Of a stretch of DNA of 40,659 nt, positions 19,727-28,990 are shown piece after piece. The notes below the pieces were generated by a model, which was not told the origin of the DNA, searched no databases, and saw only the letters and a list, made by a program, of their open reading frames with translations. The stretch is taken from assembly GCA_905233525.1 (NCBI GenBank), contig CAJOEW010000002.1, positions 1 through 40,659 of the forward strand, in the 5' to 3' direction. Origin of the DNA: an uncultured Synergistales bacterium. GTDB taxonomy: Bacteria; Synergistota; Synergistia; Synergistales; Aminobacteriaceae. The translations under genes and the position numbers were made by a program. How positions within the stretch are numbered: the stretch's first letter is position 1; every line of letters begins with the position of its first letter.

Positions 19727-20815
19727 TTAAGACTCCTTGAGAAATTTTTTAATTTGTTCTGACATGCATTGATTAACATCGCCGCCGGATAACCAAATTT
19801 TTGTCCATTCGACTGTTTTTTGAACGGCCTGATCAATATTCCAGCGCGGCCGCCAATTAAAAACGGATTTTAATTTTGAGCAGTCCAATTTTAAAAAATT
19901 AGCTTCGTGATAATTATCATTATTGAGCGATAAATTTTCCCATGCTGCTCCGTCCTGCCAATGTTTTATAAATAAATCAGCAAGTTCTCCGGTTGATATA
20001 CAGTCGCTTTCATTTGGGCCAACGTTATAAGATCCTGAGCAATCAGAATTATTATATTGAGCTGCCGCTATCATGAGATAAACAAATAACGGCTCTAAGA
20101 CATGCTGATACGGTCTAATTGAATAAGGATTTCTGACGGCGATTTTTTCATGTTTCATCATTGCACGCACGCAGTCAGGTATTATGCGGTCAATCGAAAA
20201 ATCTCCGCCGCCTATGACATTACCGGCTCTTGCTGTTGAAATTCTGACGTTATGATTATTAAAAAAGCTTCGTGCGTAACTATGAGTGATCAATTCCGAA
20301 CAAGATTTTGAATTTGAATAAGGATCGTAGCCGTCAAGTTCTTCATTTTCGCGGTAACCGTAAAACCATTCGCGGTTTTTGTATACTTTATCTGTAGTGA
20401 CGTTCAAAAAAGATTTCACGCACGTATTATTTCTCACGCATTCGAGTATATTAACCGTGCCGATCGTATTAACTTCGTAAGTATAGGCCGGATTTTTATA
20501 ACTTTCACGTACAATAGGCTGCGCTGCCATATGAATAACGATCTCAGGCTGAAAATCATCAAATGCATTTTTTAAGCTCGTGTAATCTCTGATATCGCCG
20601 GTAATATTTTTAATTGATTGGCCTGCGTTTGATATTTCGAATAAATTATAGGGCTTCGTGGGAGGCTCAAGAGAATAGCCTGCGGCATTAGCATTAAATT
20701 CACTCAAGATCTTACACAGCCATGAACCTTTGAAGCCTGTATGACCTGTTATAAAAATTTTTTTACCGCGATAGAAATCAGGGATATCAGCGAACGGATT
20801 TTTATTTATGTTCAT
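19727..20815 (-). CDS. rfbG: CDP-glucose 4,6-dehydratase
   Basis: It converts CDP-glucose to CDP-4-keto-6-deoxyglucose, the branch point for CDP-linked 6-deoxy and 3,6-dideoxy sugars. The 362-residue extended short-chain dehydrogenase begins after a short lead with FITGHTGFKGSWL, has HMAAQPIVRESYKNP, a catalytic YDPYSNSKSCSE (Tyr and Lys), and NVIGGGDFSIDRIIPD, a signature of this dehydratase. It starts four bases after the rfbF stop. Confidence 0.95.
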   Translation of the reverse strand: MNINKNPFADIPDFYRGKKIFITGHTGFKGSWLCKILSEFNANAAGYSLEPPTKPYNLFEISNAGQSIKNITGDIRDYTSLKNAFDDFQPEIVIHMAAQPIVRESYKNPAYTYEVNTIGTVNILECVRNNTCVKSFLNVTTDKVYKNREWFYGYRENEELDGYDPYSNSKSCSELITHSYARSFFNNHNVRISTARAGNVIGGGDFSIDRIIPDCVRAMMKHEKIAVRNPYSIRPYQHVLEPLFVYLMIAAAQYNNSDCSGSYNVGPNESDCISTGELADLFIKHWQDGAAWENLSLNNDNYHEANFLKLDCSKLKSVFNWRPRWNIDQAVQKTVEWTKIWLSGGDVNQCMSEQIKKFLKES

Positions 20816-20819
20816 TTTA

Positions 20820-21596
20820 TCAGCTCCAAATTTTCCAGAGGGCTTCGCCTTTAGTCCAAAGCTTTTCGAGTTTTTGTTTTTCGCGTAAAGTGTCCATACA
20901 TTGCCAGAAACCTTTATGAGTGTAGGCCATGAGTTCGCCGTTATTTACGAGAGCTGCAAGAGGTTCAGTTTCAAGCACGGTATCATCGCCATCAATATAA
21001 TCAAAAATTTCAGGATTCATGACCATAAAGCCGATATTGATCAAATTTCCGTCCAGGCTTGATTTTTCGCGGAATGCTTTAACGATGCCATTATCATTTA
21101 TTTCCAAAACGCCTTTATTCTGACCGAAATTATAAACAGAGATCGTACCGATTTTTCCGTGCTTTTTATGAAATTCCAGAAGCTCTTTTAAATTAACATC
21201 GCCAACGCCGTCGCCGTAAGTAAGCATAAAAGGTTCATCGCCGATATAATTTCTAATACGTTTAACGCGTCCGCCTGTTTGAGTATTCAAGCCGGTATCA
21301 ACTACAGTAACTTTCCAGGCTTCAGCGTGTTTATTATGAACTGTCATTGTATTACCTTTCGTGAAATCAAAAGTAACGTCGGACGTATGTAAAAAATAAT
21401 CTGCGAACCATTCTTTAATTACATGCTGTTTATAGCCTGCGCATATTACGAACTCATTAAAATTTTGCGCCGAATAAATTTTCATGATATGCCAGAGTAT
21501 GGGCATTTCTCCGATTTCGAGCATTGGTTTTGGTTTGAACTGCGACTCTTCAGATATACGAGTGCCATAACCTCCAGCTAAGATAACAACTTTCAT
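20820..21596 (-). CDS. rfbF: Glucose-1-phosphate cytidylyltransferase
   Basis: It forms CDP-glucose from glucose-1-phosphate and CTP, the first step of the CDP-sugar pathway. The 258-residue protein has the nucleotidyltransferase signature LAGGYGTRISEE, then KPKPMLEIG and LTYGDGVGDV with its metal-binding Asp. Length is typical. Its ATG shares one base with the stop of the intact upstream glycosyltransferase frame (TAATG), and AGAGGAA lies just upstream. Confidence 0.95.
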   Translation of the reverse strand: MKVVILAGGYGTRISEESQFKPKPMLEIGEMPILWHIMKIYSAQNFNEFVICAGYKQHVIKEWFADYFLHTSDVTFDFTKGNTMTVHNKHAEAWKVTVVDTGLNTQTGGRVKRIRNYIGDEPFMLTYGDGVGDVNLKELLEFHKKHGKIGTISVYNFGQNKGVLEINDNGIVKAFREKSSLDGNLINIGFMVMNPEIFDYIDGDDTVLETEPLAALVNNGELMAYTHKGFWQCMDTLREKQKLEKLWTKGEALWKIWS

Positions 21597-22668
21597 TATT
21601 TAATTCCTCTTATGAAGTCATAAAATTTTTTTAATCCAGGGATTTTACGAAGCTCATTTTTAACAAGCCACAAGCTCATAATACGCCATGGATGATTTAT
21701 TATTGACAAAGATTTTTTTGACAATCTGCCGGGATATTTTGAATTTAAAGCTAAGGCTAATTCCTTAAATTTTTGCGGATACATTTTTACTTCGCTGAAT
21801 TTAACTTTACGAGGTTCCAAGCCGTAATGACGCGCGTAAAATTCGTTTGCTAGGTCTTCTCTGAAACGAAAACAACAGCGCCGTAAATGACTACGCCATA
21901 AACGCATAAACGTGTAATCATACAAATCGTCATTAACAAACTTCAGCGTATTCATATGAATTATATATCTTTCAAATTGGTGCATAATCTCAGACGGAAA
22001 CCACCAAACTTTTTTGCCTTGCTCCTGACTTGCGGACTTGAATTTTTGATATGTATGGTTTGAAACTGTGTTTCTGATCTTTTCGCAAAGAACGTTCCCC
22101 CCCCCCCGTACGTAATTTCTGCAGCAGCAAAATCTAAAGGAAGGTAGCCAAAATTTTCGTATGCTTTCGAAGTGTCCTTATTCTCTAAAAATTTTTTTAT
22201 TAACTCGGTTTTGAATGTATAGCCTGATGGATGCAACGTTTGATAGGCAAAATGATTAAAAGCCTCTTCGCCCGATTTAAAAAATTTCGTCTTGCTCTCG
22301 TCAGATTTATCATAAGCGCAGTACATAAAATTAGGCTTATGTTCATTAAGAAAATTTATAAGATTTGGGACTTTGTCGCTATGCATAACTTCACGGCTTA
22401 ATAATAAAAATGCATATTCACCGTCAGCATATTTCCAACACTCAAGCAAATTTGCATTATGGCCTATATTGTGATCGTTAACATGTATTTTCAATCGAGG
22501 ATCATTTATTTCGCTTAATAACTCTACCGTATTATCGTCAGAATGATTATCAACAACAACACAATCTAAATCGCTGCCCTCATATTTCAAAATGCTTTCA
22601 ACCGTCATTTTTGTGATCTCAGCACGATTATATGAAGTTACTATTACGCTTAAAAACGGCTCGTTCAA
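21596..22668 (-). CDS. Phase-variable family 2 glycosyltransferase (split at an 11-G tract)
   Basis: The GT-A fold starts with LSVIVTSYNRAE and has VVVDNHSDDNT and NDHNIGHNANLLECWKYADGEYAFLL. After residues AAEITY the coding strand has 11 G. In the present frame the protein runs on as GGGGTFFAK and stops at 21961. In the frame one step over, the sequence directly after the tract reads NVLCEKIRNTVSNHTY and continues openly for about 160 codons, through VWWFPSEIMHQFERY to a stop at 21596 that overlaps rfbF. Nine or twelve G would give one chain of about 357 residues. Present state: OFF. The start is TTG 22668 with AAGGAG 10 bases upstream; GTG 22680 overlaps that site. A TATAAT at 22707-22712 (minus strand) is a possible promoter of the cluster. 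Confidence 0.88.
22097..22107 (-). repeat. Poly-G (11) tract in a glycosyltransferase gene
   Basis: Eleven C residues on the plus strand, G on the coding strand. It is the longest G/C homopolymer in the window, and the frame breaks exactly here. Multiples of three G restore the full gene; 11 do not. Confidence 0.97.
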
Positions 22669-22719
22669 AATATAAATCACTCCTTGAAAAAATTAAATAC
22701 GTCCGGATTATACAGGCTG

Positions 22720-23202
22720 CTAATTATTTTTACTACTTACGCCGCCGATAAGCATTGTTAAAAAATCCATGACGGCATTTACTTGCGAAGATGTTTTCAC
22801 GCCGGTTTTACACCACACAGCAAAATGTTCGCAATTATTTAACGCAAGATTATATCCGCCTTGGCCAAGTTTACTACGTGCGCGCGCTATTGTTTCATCC
22901 GGTGAATATAATTTGTAATTCATGAGCTGTAAATTTTTGAAAGTCTGCCAAATTTTAAATAATCCGTTAGCTTTTTGTGTAATTAAATTTACGGGCGGAT
23001 GTTCTGGGAATTTGCACACGCTATATTTTTCAGCACCGTTTAAAAATTCTTCTAAGCTCGTTTCACGCACAACACCGTTAAAATCATTTGGGCCTGTCGC
23101 TCCTGTGTAATGTATAACTCGTTCACCGTCAGCTATATATATTCCAAAATGTGAATACAACCCGCGGTTAACACGAATTACATCGCCGTTTGAAGCTTGC
23201 AT
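22720..23202 (-). CDS. LRAT-like (NlpC/P60 superfamily) protein
   Basis: The 160-residue protein shows the lecithin:retinol-acyltransferase-like core: GDVIRVNRGLYSHFGIYI with H18, a second His at 31 (VIHY), and the NNCEHFAVWCKTG box with the nucleophile C124. Such papain-like proteins act as acyltransferases or thiol hydrolases; the substrate is unknown in bacteria. There is no signal peptide, and a weakly hydrophobic stretch lies near the C-terminus. AGAGGTG precedes the ATG. It lies just upstream of the glycosyltransferase and divergent from the family 92 gene, but a link to the glycan pathway is only by position. Confidence 0.82.
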   Translation of the reverse strand: MQASNGDVIRVNRGLYSHFGIYIADGERVIHYTGATGPNDFNGVVRETSLEEFLNGAEKYSVCKFPEHPPVNLITQKANGLFKIWQTFKNLQLMNYKLYSPDETIARARSKLGQGGYNLALNNCEHFAVWCKTGVKTSSQVNAVMDFLTMLIGGVSSKNN

Positions 23203-23264
23203 AAAAAATCACCTCTGAATTAGAATTATGCTGTTCATTATAATTTTAATAGAGGTGTTTACGT

Positions 23265-24255
23265 TTGCATAAGCTTAAAAATTTTTTAAAAAGTTTCATG
23301 CCGTCGTCAGTCTGGAAGATTCTCAGAAGGATCAAATCTTTTATCAAGTCGATCATATTAGGCGCAATAACATTACCGCAATCATTAGCCTTATATTTTT
23401 CGCGTGAGCCTGATAATTTCAAATACGATATCGCAATCGCAACCATCATGAAAAATGAAGGCGCTTATCTCGAAGAATGGATTAAATATCATTTGCTTGT
23501 CGGTATTAAAAAATTTTATTTATACGATAACGAAAGCACGGACAATACAAAAGAAGTTTTAAAACCATACATTGAGCGCGGTATAGTTGATTTAATTTAT
23601 TTCCCTGGTAAAGGCCAGCAAATCCCAGTATACCGTGATGCCGTAAAACGTTATAAATATGACTGCCGTTATATTGCTTTCATCGATGTTGACGAATTTA
23701 TCAGACCAATGGATCAAAATAAAAGCGTCGTTGATGTTGTTAATGAAATATTCTCGCTCGCTAATAGAAAACGTGCCGCAGGACTAGTAATCCCTCGTAA
23801 AACATTCGGTAATTCAGGATACGTAAAACCACCGTTGACGGGGGGTACTGAGCAATTTTACTTATTGTATTCCTGAAAAACATATGGCAGATCGAACAGG
23901 CCGCTACAGTTTGGGAAGCTCTGTTAAAACGATCTTGAATCCCAGAAAAATTTTACTCAAATGTTTAAGCACACACTCACCAGAATTTTTTGATAATGTA
24001 CTCTATGTAATAGACGAAAATATAAACCGCGCTCCAGCTTACTGGAATAATATAATCCCTAAAAAAATTATCATTCACCATTATTTCACGAAATCAAAAG
24101 AAGAATTCATGGCCAAAAAAGTCGGCTCTATCGGTGTCGGTAGCGGAACCGTATGGACATTAGAATATGTAACAGAATCTTTTGAGGCACGTAATTTTAA
24201 TGATGAGCAAGATACTTCAATGCTGTACTACGTCGAAAAAATGAAGAGCTTGTAA
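23265..24255 (+). CDS. Family 92 glycosyltransferase (DUF23), split at a 6-G run
   Basis: The N-terminal part (23265-23876) has a basic, hydrophobic lead, then IMKNEGAYLEEWIKYH, FYLYDNESTDNT, the metal-binding AFIDVDEFI and FGNSGY. After PPLT comes a run of six G (23840-23845) and the frame ends at TGA 23876. In the next frame the sequence after the run reads GVLSNFTYCIPEKHM and stays open to 24255, with SSVKTILNPRK and HHYF, the normal C-terminal half of the family. Five or eight G would join the halves into about 330 residues. The start is TTG 23265 with AGAGGTG 7 bases upstream. A second start at ATG 23884 is available but would make only the C-terminal half. Present state: broken or OFF. 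Confidence 0.78.
23840..23845 (+). repeat. 6-G run at the frame break of the family 92 glycosyltransferase
   Basis: Six G at the exact point where the family similarity changes frame. A run of six is short for slippage, so an earlier contraction from eight, a fixed mutation or an assembly error are all possible. Confidence 0.75.
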
Positions 24256-24258
24256 TTA

Positions 24259-24267
24259 TGCTACAAT
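24259..24267 (+). promoter_or_regulatory. Extended -10 promoter before rseP
   Basis: TGC followed by TACAAT (24262-24267) matches the TGnTATAAT extended -10 form that recurs in this window. Transcription would start near 24274, about 43 bases before the rseP TTG. No -35 box is clear. Confidence 0.5.
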
Positions 24268-24316
24268 CTCCTGAAAAGTAGCATGATGATTTAAAAATTC
24301 AGGAGGTTGTTAAAAA

Positions 24317-25360
24317 TTGCTGTTAGCGTTAATTTCGTTCGTGATAGTGATTTTTATATGCGTGCTCGTTCATGAGTTCGGACATTATATTACGGCTAAA
24401 TTATTAGGCGTTCAGGTTCATGAGTTCGCGTTAGGAATGGGACCGGTTATAAAACAGGTCAGGCGAAATAATATGTTATGGTCTTTGCGTGCGATCCCTA
24501 TTGGAGGATTTTGCAGGCTCGCAGGCATGGACGAAGAAGAAGACGATGAAGAAGTTATACCAGGAATGGGATTTGATGAGCAGCCGGCCTGGAAGAGATT
24601 TTTAATTTTATTCGACGGCGCATTTTTTAATATTATCCTGGCTGTGATTCTTGCTGCATTGTTTTTGTATGGCCATGGCGTTATTGATACTGAACGCTCT
24701 GTAATTGGTGAAATAATACCGGATTTACCTGCAGCACGCGCCGGAATTCAAGCTGGTGATGAAATTTTAAGCGTAAATAATATTAAAGTCTCAAAATGGC
24801 GCGAAATGTCTGACGCAATTAAAGACGAAAGCTTAAAAAATAATAATGTCACTCTCGAAATATCACGCGCCGGAAAAATTTTTACGCTCGAATTAAATAT
24901 ACCTATGAATCAAGAATACGGCCGTCCGATGTTAGGTGTAAGTCCTTCGTATAAACGTTACGGATTTATTCAAGCTTGTAAAAGTTCAGCAGGATATATT
25001 TATAAAATTACGTTATTAACTTTGCGCGGAATATATGATCTTGTAATGCAGAAACAAGAAGTCGACGTAACAGGCCCGGTAGGGATCGCTTCAATGTCAG
25101 GCCAAGCTATGAAGTCTGGTTTTTTTGGCTTTATCATGTTTATCGCGATGATCTCGTTAAATTTAGGAATATTTAATTTATTTCCGATACCAGCGCTTGA
25201 CGGAGGAAGAATTTTATTTGTAGTGCTGGAGATGATTTTTAGACGCAGACTCCCTCAAAAGATCGAAGGCTGGATACATATGGCAGGCTTTATATTTTTA
25301 ATATCGCTGATAATTTTAATAACCTGTAAAGATATTTATAATATTTTCATGACTCATTAG
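24317..25360 (+). CDS. rseP: Site-2 protease RseP (zinc metalloprotease)
   Basis: RseP cuts membrane-bound substrates such as anti-sigma factors and signal peptide remnants. The 347-residue inner-membrane protein has HEFGH at 19-23 in its first helix, a PDZ domain at about 125-195, and the third zinc ligand in PIPALDGGR (D295), with helices at both ends. The start is TTG 24317 with AGGAGG at 24301-24306. It leads an operon with ispG and hisS; the common neighbour dxr is absent. Confidence 0.93.
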   Translation: MLLALISFVIVIFICVLVHEFGHYITAKLLGVQVHEFALGMGPVIKQVRRNNMLWSLRAIPIGGFCRLAGMDEEEDDEEVIPGMGFDEQPAWKRFLILFDGAFFNIILAVILAALFLYGHGVIDTERSVIGEIIPDLPAARAGIQAGDEILSVNNIKVSKWREMSDAIKDESLKNNNVTLEISRAGKIFTLELNIPMNQEYGRPMLGVSPSYKRYGFIQACKSSAGYIYKITLLTLRGIYDLVMQKQEVDVTGPVGIASMSGQAMKSGFFGFIMFIAMISLNLGIFNLFPIPALDGGRILFVVLEMIFRRRLPQKIEGWIHMAGFIFLISLIILITCKDIYNIFMTH

Positions 25361-25372
25361 GATTAAATTAAA

Positions 25373-26425
25373 ATGACAAGACAAGTAAATATTAACGGAC
25401 TCACAATCGGCGGAAATGCTCCTGTTCGTGTTGAAAGCATGTTGAAAACAAGATTGAATGACCGCGAAGAATGTATATCTCAATGCGAAAATTTATTAAA
25501 TGCAGGCTGTGAACTCGCTCGCGTAGCTTTTCCGGATAAAAAATTTTTTGACGACCTGAAATTTTTAACGGCTAATACAAAATTAACACTCATGGCCGAT
25601 ATACATTTTGATCCGAAACTGGCATTACTAGCTATGGAAGCCGGCTGCAGATCAATCAGAATCAATCCCGGCAATATGAATTTAAATGCACTTAATGATG
25701 TAATTGATACCGCGAAAAATTTAGGCGTTGTTATTCGTATTGGTGCTAACGGCGGATCAATATCTCAGGCTCAATTGGATCAGGCTCACGGCGACCGCTC
25801 AAAAGCTTTATTCATTGCAGTACGTGAACAGGCAGATTTATTATTAGCGCGAAATTTTGAGAACGTGATTTTATCCGCGAAATCTTCTGATGTTATCGAA
25901 TGCATTAACGCCAATAAAATGATCGCTGAAAATTATCCTGATTTTCCTGTACACATAGGTTTAACAGAAGCAGGCTATGGAGATTCAGGAATAGTTAAAG
26001 GCGCTGCATGCATATCAAATTTATTATTACAAGGTATAGGCAATACTTTACGGGTATCATTAACAGAAGAGCCGGAACGAGAAATTAAAATAGGCTATGA
26101 AATTCTCAAGGCTTTAAATTTACGTACTAGAGGCGTTAATTTGATCTCTTGTCCAACATGCGGAAGACGAAGAACAGATGTTAAAAAGCTCGTTAAAATC
26201 GTTGAGCCGCTGTTAAAATTTATGCCTGACGGAATTTCTGTTGCTGTTATGGGCTGCGAGGTAAATGGCCCTAAAGAAGCTAGACACGCTCAATTTGGAA
26301 TCGCAGGCACTCCTAAAGGCGCAATGTTATTTAAATCTGGTGAAGCCGTCGGAGAATATGAATTTGATGAGCTTGCGAAAGTGTTGCCGGAATTTCTAGA
26401 GATAAAGAATTACAAAGGAGCTTAA
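25373..26425 (+). CDS. ispG: 4-hydroxy-3-methylbut-2-en-1-yl diphosphate synthase
   Basis: IspG is the iron-sulfur enzyme that converts MEcPP to HMBPP in the MEP isoprenoid pathway. The 350-residue chain has the TIM-barrel N-terminal part (ESMLKTRLND, RINPGNM) and the C-terminal cluster domain with SCPTCGR (C260, C263) and MGCEVNGPKEA (C295, with the conserved Glu at 302). Length is typical of bacterial enzymes. It starts 12 bases after rseP. Confidence 0.95.
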   Translation: MTRQVNINGLTIGGNAPVRVESMLKTRLNDREECISQCENLLNAGCELARVAFPDKKFFDDLKFLTANTKLTLMADIHFDPKLALLAMEAGCRSIRINPGNMNLNALNDVIDTAKNLGVVIRIGANGGSISQAQLDQAHGDRSKALFIAVREQADLLLARNFENVILSAKSSDVIECINANKMIAENYPDFPVHIGLTEAGYGDSGIVKGAACISNLLLQGIGNTLRVSLTEEPEREIKIGYEILKALNLRTRGVNLISCPTCGRRRTDVKKLVKIVEPLLKFMPDGISVAVMGCEVNGPKEARHAQFGIAGTPKGAMLFKSGEAVGEYEFDELAKVLPEFLEIKNYKGA

Positions 26426-26434
26426 ATAAAAATA

Positions 26435-27673
26435 ATGTCAACAATTATTGCACCAAGAGGCACGCGTGATATTTTGCCTTGTGAAAGTTATAAATGGTCA
26501 TACGTCATAAATACTGCTGCTGAAACTATGAATGATTTCGGCTTTAACGAGATATTTATACCGTTATTTGAACATACAGAATTATTTGCTCGCGGTGTAG
26601 GTGAAACGTCTGACATCGTAGAAAAAGAGATGTACACATTCACAGACAGAGGAGGCCGCAGCATTACATTAAGACCTGAAGCTACAGCCGGAGTAATGAG
26701 ATCAGCTCTTGAAAATAATTTATGCGCTCAGGGAAATTTTGCGAAGCTCTGGAGTTATGGACCTATGTTCAGATATGAGAGGCCGCAAAAAGGACGTTAC
26801 AGGCAGTTCTATCAAATTGACGCGGAATGTTTAGGAATACAAGGCGCTGAAGCTGATATAGAGATAATAGATCTTTCGATTGAATTATTTAAACGCCTTG
26901 GCCTTAAAAATCTGGAAATAGTTTTAAATTCAGTCGGTTGTGAAAAGTGCAGACCGGTTTATCGCGAAAAACTTGTTAATTATTTTAAACAGCATGAGAG
27001 CGAATTATGTGAGACTTGTTTAAACAGGCTCGATCGCAATCCGTTGAGAATACTTGACTGCAAAAAAGAACAATGCGGGAAAATTTCGGACAATGCGCCT
27101 GATATTTATGACTCGTTATGCGATGAGTGTAAAGATCATTTTAAAAATTTGCGTGACGGTCTTGAGCGTTTAGGATTCACGTACAAAATAAATAAACGTC
27201 TTGTGCGTGGACTTGATTATTATACAAAAACCGCTTTTGAAATTTTGTCAGGCGATCTTGGTGCTCAAAATGCTGTTTGCGGTGGAGGACGTTATGACAA
27301 TTTAGCAGAAGCAGCAGGAGGATCTCATTTACCTGGCGTTGGATTTGCATGCGGTCTCGATCGTGTAATAATAGTTATGGAAGAACAAGGCTGTAATTTC
27401 GGCGAAATACCTGCACCAAAAATTTACGTTGTGGCTCGTGATGATGAAGCGCGCGCAAATTCTCAAATAATCACTCACAAATTAAGAGCTAATAAAATCG
27501 CAGCCGTAAATGATATTTCAGGCAGAAGCTTTAAAGCTCAAATGAAAGCCGCTAATAACTGCAAGTATATTTGTTTTGTGAATGCCGCCGGAGAATTGGA
27601 ATTAAAAAATATTTCCGACGGAGTGCAAAAAAATTTAAGCCTGGATGAAATTATAGAATGCCTGAAAAAATAA
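26435..27673 (+). CDS. hisS: Histidyl-tRNA synthetase
   Basis: This class II synthetase charges tRNA-His. The 412-residue protein has motif 2 (RPEATAGVMRS, then FRYERPQKGRYRQFYQIDAE), the His-specific LVRGLDYYTKTAFEI, GGGRYDNLAEAAGG, and motif 3 GFACGLDRVI. A C-terminal anticodon domain follows from about residue 330. It is the last gene of the rseP operon. Confidence 0.97.
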   Translation: MSTIIAPRGTRDILPCESYKWSYVINTAAETMNDFGFNEIFIPLFEHTELFARGVGETSDIVEKEMYTFTDRGGRSITLRPEATAGVMRSALENNLCAQGNFAKLWSYGPMFRYERPQKGRYRQFYQIDAECLGIQGAEADIEIIDLSIELFKRLGLKNLEIVLNSVGCEKCRPVYREKLVNYFKQHESELCETCLNRLDRNPLRILDCKKEQCGKISDNAPDIYDSLCDECKDHFKNLRDGLERLGFTYKINKRLVRGLDYYTKTAFEILSGDLGAQNAVCGGGRYDNLAEAAGGSHLPGVGFACGLDRVIIVMEEQGCNFGEIPAPKIYVVARDDEARANSQIITHKLRANKIAAVNDISGRSFKAQMKAANNCKYICFVNAAGELELKNISDGVQKNLSLDEIIECLKK

Positions 27674-27709
27674 ATATTCTCAACAAAACTTACTAACTCA
27701 AAAAAAATT

Positions 27710-27744
27710 CCCTCCCTGTGAAAATTCAGAGAGGGTTTTATTTT
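27710..27744. terminator. Bidirectional terminator between hisS and metK
   Basis: CCCTCCCTG (27710-27718) pairs with CAGAGAGGG (27727-27735) with one wobble, followed by T-rich sequence on the plus strand and, on the minus strand, by the complement of the A7 run at 27701-27707. It serves both convergent genes. Confidence 0.8.
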
Positions 27745-27755
27745 GCAAACGTGTT

Positions 27756-28955
27756 TTAAATTTTTGCGGCCTTTCTTAATTCTTCTGCACGGTCTGTTTT
27801 TTCCCAGCCTGGCAAATCCGGTAAATCGATTCTTCCCATATGTCCGTAAGCTGCGAGAGCTTTATATTGAGGCTTACGAAGATCAAGATCGCGGATTATT
27901 GCAGCCGGTCTGAAATCAAAATGTTCACGCAATAATTTTGATATGGCTTCGTCGCTGATCTTACCTGTTCCAAATGTATTAACGTTCAATGATACAGGCT
28001 CAGCAACTCCTATCGCGTAAGCAACTTGAATTTGACACTCGTCAGCAATTCCTGAAGCTACGATATTTTTTGCTGCGTAACGGGTCATATATGCGCCGCT
28101 TCTGTCAACTTTCGTAGGATCTTTACCTGAAAATGCTCCGCCTCCGTGTGGAATCCATCCGCCGTAAGTATCAACAATTATTTTGCGTCCGGTTAATCCT
28201 GTGTCAGCCATAGGGCCGCCTTTCACAAAACGTCCTGTAGGATTCACAAATATGCGCGTGTCTTTATCGATTAAATATTCAGGTATAATCGGCTTTATAA
28301 CTTTTTCGATCATGTCCGCCCGGATTTGTGTTAATTCGGCTTCCGGATGATGCTGCGTTGAAATTACAATCGTGTCAGCATGAACAGCTTTTCTATTCTC
28401 GTATTTTAATGATACCTGCGTTTTTCCGTCAGGTCTTAAATAATTTATAGTGCCGTCCTTACGAATCTTTGTCAATTGACGCGCAAGAGCATGAGCTAAA
28501 GCTATAGGCATAGGCATAAATTCTTTTGTCTCATTCGTAGCATAACCGAACATCATGCCTTGATCGCCTGCACCTGTTTTAGCTATATCGGCTTCAGTTA
28601 AATTTTTATCGCGGATTTCAAGAGCGTTATCAACACCCTGAGCTATATCGCTTGATTGTTCGTCAATAGCTGTTAAAACTGAACACGTATCACCATCAAA
28701 ACCATATTTAGCACGCGTATAACCGATTTCATTTACAACTTCACGCGCAATTTTTGGAATATCAACGTAAGTATTAGTTGTTATCTCGCCAGCGACCATT
28801 ACTAAACCTGTCGAACACATAACTTCACAAGCTACACGGCCTGCAGGATCGTCTTTTAAAATTGCGTCAAGGACTGCGTCAGAAATTTGATCGGCGACTT
28901 TATCCGGATGACCTTCTGTAACGGACTCTGATGAAAAAATAAAGCTATCTGACAA
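27756..28955 (-). CDS. metK: S-adenosylmethionine synthetase
   Basis: MetK makes SAM from methionine and ATP. The 399-residue protein shows [20 protein letters not shown] at the start, the [16 protein letters not shown] hexapeptide region, and [16 protein letters not shown], the P-loop-like signature. I start at TTG 28955, with AGGAGG 11 bases upstream; longer open sequence upstream runs through the riboswitch and is not coding. Expression should fall when SAM is high, through the SAM-I riboswitch upstream. Confidence 0.97.
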   Translation of the reverse strand: MSDSFIFSSESVTEGHPDKVADQISDAVLDAILKDDPAGRVACEVMCSTGLVMVAGEITTNTYVDIPKIAREVVNEIGYTRAKYGFDGDTCSVLTAIDEQSSDIAQGVDNALEIRDKNLTEADIAKTGAGDQGMMFGYATNETKEFMPMPIALAHALARQLTKIRKDGTINYLRPDGKTQVSLKYENRKAVHADTIVISTQHHPEAELTQIRADMIEKVIKPIIPEYLIDKDTRIFVNPTGRFVKGGPMADTGLTGRKIIVDTYGGWIPHGGGAFSGKDPTKVDRSGAYMTRYAAKNIVASGIADECQIQVAYAIGVAEPVSLNVNTFGTGKISDEAISKLLREHFDFRPAAIIRDLDLRKPQYKALAAYGHMGRIDLPDLPGWEKTDRAEELRKAAKI

Positions 28956-28990
28956 TTTATAAATTACCTCCTGAAAAATAAATTTTACAA

